The notes under the pieces were generated by a model. The model saw only the letters and a program-made list of their open reading frames with translations. It made no database searches and had not been told where the DNA came from. The translations under genes and the position numbers were made by a program. From Thermomicrobiaceae bacterium (GTDB taxonomy: Bacteria; Chloroflexota; Chloroflexia; Thermomicrobiales; Thermomicrobiaceae), in contig JAICWZ010000159.1 of assembly GCA_025966355.1 (NCBI GenBank), positions 1-5,328 of the forward strand: 5,328 nt of DNA. The letters are read 5' to 3'. This document shows, piece by piece, positions 1 through 5,328 of this stretch; positions within the stretch are counted from its first letter, which is position 1; each line of letters starts with the position of its first letter.

Positions 1-779
1 AACGGTGCATTGCATACGAGCCATCGCGTCAGCGTAGTCATTCCAGCGCTCAACGAGGCGCAAAATCTGCCTCACGTGTTGCCGCGCATTCCGGGCTGGG
101 TCGATGAGGTTATCCTGGTCGATGGCAACTCCACAGACGGAACGCCGGAGATTGCCGAACGACTCTGGCCAGGCATTCGGGTGGTATCACAACGCGGGCG
201 TGGCAAGGGTGCTGCGCTGCGCGCCGGTTTCGCATTGGCGACGGGTGACATCATTGTGATGCTCGATGCCGATGGTTCGACCGACCCGGCCGAGATTCCG
301 GCCTTTGTCGGCGCCTTGCTCGCTGGTGCGGATTACGCCAAGGGCTCACGCTTCGCCCACGGCGGCGGCACATCCGACATGCCGACTTACCGCCAATTAG
401 GCAATCAACTCTTTGTCCGACTCGTCCGGCTCCTCTTCGGTGGACGCTACTCCGACCTCTGTTACGGCTATAACGCATTCTGGCGATCCCTCGTCCCGCT
501 GCTCTGCCTCGACGGTGATGGCTTCGAGATCGAAACGATGATGAACGTACGCGCGCTGCGGACAGGGATGAAAGTCGTTGAGGTTCCGAGTATCGAGGCG
601 AAGCGCGTTTACGGCTCCGGCCGGCTCAAGACGCTTCCGGATGGCTGGCGCGTCCTAAATACTATTTGGCAGGAGCGCCATTTCGCGGTACGCATCGCTG
701 TGCACACCTGGGCAGAATCCATGAGTCTCGCGAGTGACTCGCTGATGGCCGACGATTCGGTCTGGGCCGAGGGCCGCGA

Positions 780-783
<4 letters not shown>
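1..783 (+). CDS. Family 2 glycosyltransferase, polyprenyl-phosphate sugar (DPM/DPG) synthase-like; 5' end uncertain
   Basis: Cytoplasmic GT-A glycosyltransferase expected to move a sugar from a nucleotide donor to a lipid phosphate or growing glycan; donor and acceptor cannot be read from sequence. Counting from the TTG at base 10, the protein is 257 residues. It opens with the nucleotide-binding strand VSVVIPALNEA (7-17). Next come VILVDGNSTDGT (34-45), GRGKG (63-67) and the metal-binding DADGS (86-90). The tail holds the GSGRLKTLPDGWRVL stretch that I associate with dolichyl-phosphate glucose/mannose synthase-like proteins. No C-terminal membrane helices are seen, unlike GtrB-type members, so it is probably soluble. 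The frame is open to base 1 and no ribosome site fits in the nine bases before the TTG, so the true start may lie upstream. The stop overlaps the next start by four bases (ATGA), implying translational coupling. Family is confident; substrate is not. Confidence 0.9.
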
Positions 784-3655
<2,872 letters not shown>

Positions 3656-3734
3656 GGCTGTGGCCAGTGGATCGGCATACGTACGAGTTGCGGGCGACAG
3701 ACGGCGCCTGCGTGAGATCGCCCGGTTCCGATGC

Positions 3735-3761
3735 GATGCGCCCTGTCTCTCAGGGCGCGTC
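3735..3761 (+). repeat. Hairpin in the spacer between Sat-CysC and the first sulfotransferase
   Basis: GCGCCCTG (3738-3745) pairs perfectly with CAGGGCGC (3751-3758) around a five-base TCTCT loop. The stem extends by one T-G wobble, one A-T and one G-C pair to 3735/3761. It begins 79 bases after the Sat-CysC stop and ends 72 bases before the sulfotransferase ATG. No T-tract follows, so a simple intrinsic terminator is not supported. It may attenuate or stabilise the message and set different expression for enzyme and sulfotransferases. No convincing promoter was found in the rest of the 178-base spacer. Confidence 0.5.
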
Positions 3762-3820
3762 CAGTATCCCGGCGAACGGTCGCGAGCAATTCGGTTCGTT
3801 TGGTTTCCTCTGAACGCTCC

Positions 3821-3826
3821 GGGAGA
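3821..3826 (+). promoter_or_regulatory. Ribosome binding site that places the sulfotransferase start at 3834
   Basis: GGGAGA lies eight bases upstream of ATG 3834. The frame stays open back to a GTG at 3660, but those extra 58 residues are arginine-rich, resemble no sulfotransferase N-terminus, and would be encoded across the spacer hairpin. The ATG is therefore preferred. Confidence 0.6.
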
Positions 3827-3833
3827 ATTAGGT

Positions 3834-4787
3834 ATGAACGCGAGAGCAATCGCGGTGAGGGTGCTGCCGCCGGCAGCCAAACGCCGCATCCTTCACCATC
3901 GTCGGCAGGTCATCGATGCCATCGTCGAGTTTCGCGTCCGCGGTGGGCGCCTTGGCCCTTTGCCTTCATTCTTAATCATCGGGGTCGGTAAGTGCGGAAC
4001 GACTGAACTCTACGATCGATTGCTGGAGCACCCGAACGTTCATCCGTCGTTGCGGAAAGAAGTCAATTATTTCATGTACAGACACGCCAAGGGCGTTGAT
4101 TGGTATCGGGCTCACTTCGCCACCCCACCGAATCATGGCAATCACGAACCGTTCTTCGTCGGTGAGGCCAGCCCGGGCTACGTGTTGAACCCGTTCGCGC
4201 CTCAGCGCATCATGGACCTCGTGCCGAATGTCAAGCTAATCGTGCTCCTCAGAGATCCCGTTGCCCGCGCGTATTCCCATTATCATCATCAGCGGCGACT
4301 CGGCATGGAATCGCTCGATTCGTTTGAAGCTGCGCTCGCGGCCGAGCCCGATCGGCTGCGGGGCGAACGGGAACGCGTCTACAGCGATCCGGACTACCAG
4401 CGCTTCCCCTACTACGCCGACTCCTACGTTACCCAAGGTATCTACGCGGATTATCTTCCACAGTGGCTGAACATGTTCTCGAAAGAACAATTGCTCGTCA
4501 TCCAGTCGGAAGTGTTCTACCGAAATCCGACGACGACGCTCAAGACGGCCACCGAATTTCTGGGCCTCCCTGACTGGACGCCGACGAATCGTCGCGGTCA
4601 TAAGGCGTTTGCCTATCCCGCGATGCGACCCGAGACTCGGGAGCGACTACGAGAATTCTATGCTCCACACAACGACCGTCTGTATGACTTACTCGGCGTC
4701 AATTACAGATGGAGTGATCAAACCGAAACGGCTCCTCAGCCGATTACGTCAATCAGTACCACGGGGTTTGCGTCGGACGGCGGATGA
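3834..4787 (+). CDS. PAPS-dependent sulfotransferase (KxGTT, heparan N-sulfotransferase-like family)
   Basis: Predicted cytosolic enzyme that transfers the sulfuryl group of PAPS to a hydroxyl or amino group, most likely of a sugar. The protein is 317 residues, a usual single-domain length. The 5'-phosphosulfate loop is FLIIGVGKCGTTELYDRL (46-63), with Lys53 and Thr56-Thr57 contacting PAPS. KEVNYF (75-80) is the family's KExxFF-like strand. GEASP (110-114) places Glu111 where NDST-type enzymes have their catalytic base. LIVLLRDPVARAYSHY (135-150) is the 3'-phosphate site, with Arg140 and Ser148. The C-terminal half (VFYRNPTTTLKTATEFLGLPDW and the final helix ending LYDLLG) is typical of the family. 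No signal peptide or membrane helix is seen, though the first ~40 residues are basic. It lies downstream of the PAPS producer and 19 bases before a second sulfotransferase. The family is clear; the acceptor is unknown. Confidence 0.9.
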   Translation: MNARAIAVRVLPPAAKRRILHHRRQVIDAIVEFRVRGGRLGPLPSFLIIGVGKCGTTELYDRLLEHPNVHPSLRKEVNYFMYRHAKGVDWYRAHFATPPNHGNHEPFFVGEASPGYVLNPFAPQRIMDLVPNVKLIVLLRDPVARAYSHYHHQRRLGMESLDSFEAALAAEPDRLRGERERVYSDPDYQRFPYYADSYVTQGIYADYLPQWLNMFSKEQLLVIQSEVFYRNPTTTLKTATEFLGLPDWTPTNRRGHKAFAYPAMRPETRERLREFYAPHNDRLYDLLGVNYRWSDQTETAPQPITSISTTGFASDGG

Positions 4788-4806
4788 AAGCGGGGACGGG
4801 GAACGA

Positions 4807-5328
4807 ATGGTTCGTGTCGTCTATATTGCCGGAGAAAATCGGAGCGGGACAACACTCCTCAGTCGGGTCATTGGCGCACACGTTCGCTGCGTCGCCGTGG
4901 GGGAGCTATTCGATTTCTGGGGCCAATGGCGCGAAGGGATGGGACTCTGCGGATGTGGCGTGCCGTGCCGCGAATGCGCGTTCTGGACTGCGGTTCTGAC
5001 TGACGCGTTTGGTTCCAAAGAGATTGATCCAAACGACGTGATTGCCCTCATTGGTTCCGTGCAACGAGCCTGGCATTTGCCATACCTCCTCTTCCCCCGG
5101 CTCCGTCCTCCTGACTTTCAACGCCGACTGCACGAATACGTTGCAATCACCGAACGTCTTTACCAGGCGATTCAACGTGTTTCCGGCTGCGATGTCATCG
5201 TGGACTCATCAAAGTTCGGGGTGTATGCGCTCGCCTTGGCCGAGTCACCAAAGCTTGATGTGCGCGTCGTTCACATGATCCGCGACAGTCGCGCCTGCGC
5301 ATTCTCCTGGCGCAGGCTCAAGCGAAAC
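4807..5328 (+). CDS. Second sulfotransferase, CGCG-cysteine-motif subfamily (3' partial)
   Basis: The frame from ATG 4807 stays open for 174 codons to the right edge, so the C-terminal part is missing. The N-terminus VVYIAGENRSGTTLLSRV (4-21) is a PAPS-binding loop of the SGTTLL type, with Arg12 where the upstream neighbour has Lys. CDVIVDSSKFGVYAL (128-142) and VVHMIRDSRACAFSW (154-168) give the VDSSK element and the 3'-phosphate site (Arg159, Ser167). Between them, LCGCGVPCRECAFW (47-60) carries Cys48, Cys50, Cys54 and Cys57; a CGCG...C.FW element recurs in related actinobacterial-type sulfotransferases as I recall them, and may bind metal or shape the acceptor pocket. GGGGA at 4798-4802 or 4792-4796 can serve as ribosome site. 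It follows the first sulfotransferase by 19 bases and is probably co-transcribed. It belongs to a different subfamily, so a different acceptor or position is likely. The acceptor is not predictable. Confidence 0.88.
   Translation, partial: MVRVVYIAGENRSGTTLLSRVIGAHVRCVAVGELFDFWGQWREGMGLCGCGVPCRECAFWTAVLTDAFGSKEIDPNDVIALIGSVQRAWHLPYLLFPRLRPPDFQRRLHEYVAITERLYQAIQRVSGCDVIVDSSKFGVYALALAESPKLDVRVVHMIRDSRACAFSWRRLKRN

Noticed and set aside
3800..3829. Possible -35/-10 pair TTGGTT and AGAATT, 18 bases apart
   Set aside because: The -10 would overlap the ribosome site and put the transcript start at or past the ATG at 3834; the match is also weak.
4784..4999. 71-residue frame starting at the ATG that overlaps the first sulfotransferase stop
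   Set aside because: The ATGA overlap looks like coupling, but the frame resembles nothing, and it is out of frame with the clear sulfotransferase starting at 4807, whose motifs cover the same bases.

Overview
All genes in this window are on the + strand and tightly packed. In order they are two family 2 glycosyltransferases, a fused ATP sulfurylase/APS kinase, and two sulfotransferases of different subfamilies. The last gene runs off the right edge, and the first is open at the left edge. No RNA gene, mobile element, CRISPR array or minus-strand gene could be supported. No gene-free stretch exceeds about 180 bases.

Organism: the sequence is bacterial and moderately GC-rich, with short overlapping gene junctions and Shine-Dalgarno sites. 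The fused Sat-CysC enzyme, together with glycosyltransferases and a CGCG-motif sulfotransferase of the style I associate with Actinomycetota and Chloroflexota, points to one of those phyla. A Thermomicrobia-like Chloroflexota is my best guess. This rests on recollection of family style, not on a search, and is low confidence.

Layout: bases 1-783 encode a polyprenyl-phosphate-sugar-synthase-like GT2. Bases 780-1832 encode a second GT2, overlapping the first by the four bases ATGA, with a hydrophobic segment near its C-terminus. A perfect 12-bp inverted repeat (1809-1835) straddles the second stop codon. The PAPS-producing enzyme follows (1901-3655, start moved downstream from an earlier possible GTG). 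A 178-bp spacer containing another strong hairpin (3735-3761) leads to a KxGTT-type sulfotransferase (3834-4787). After 19 bp comes a second sulfotransferase (4807 to the edge), which has a CxCx3Cx2C cysteine cluster.

How it fits together: the glycosyltransferases would build or extend a lipid-linked or surface glycan. The fusion enzyme would convert sulfate and ATP to PAPS, and the two sulfotransferases would move the sulfuryl group onto the glycan or another acceptor. No sulfate-reduction genes are visible, so the PAPS is more likely used for sulfation than for cysteine synthesis. The reading is a self-supplied sulfated-glycan locus. The acceptor, the sugar identities and the export machinery are not visible here.
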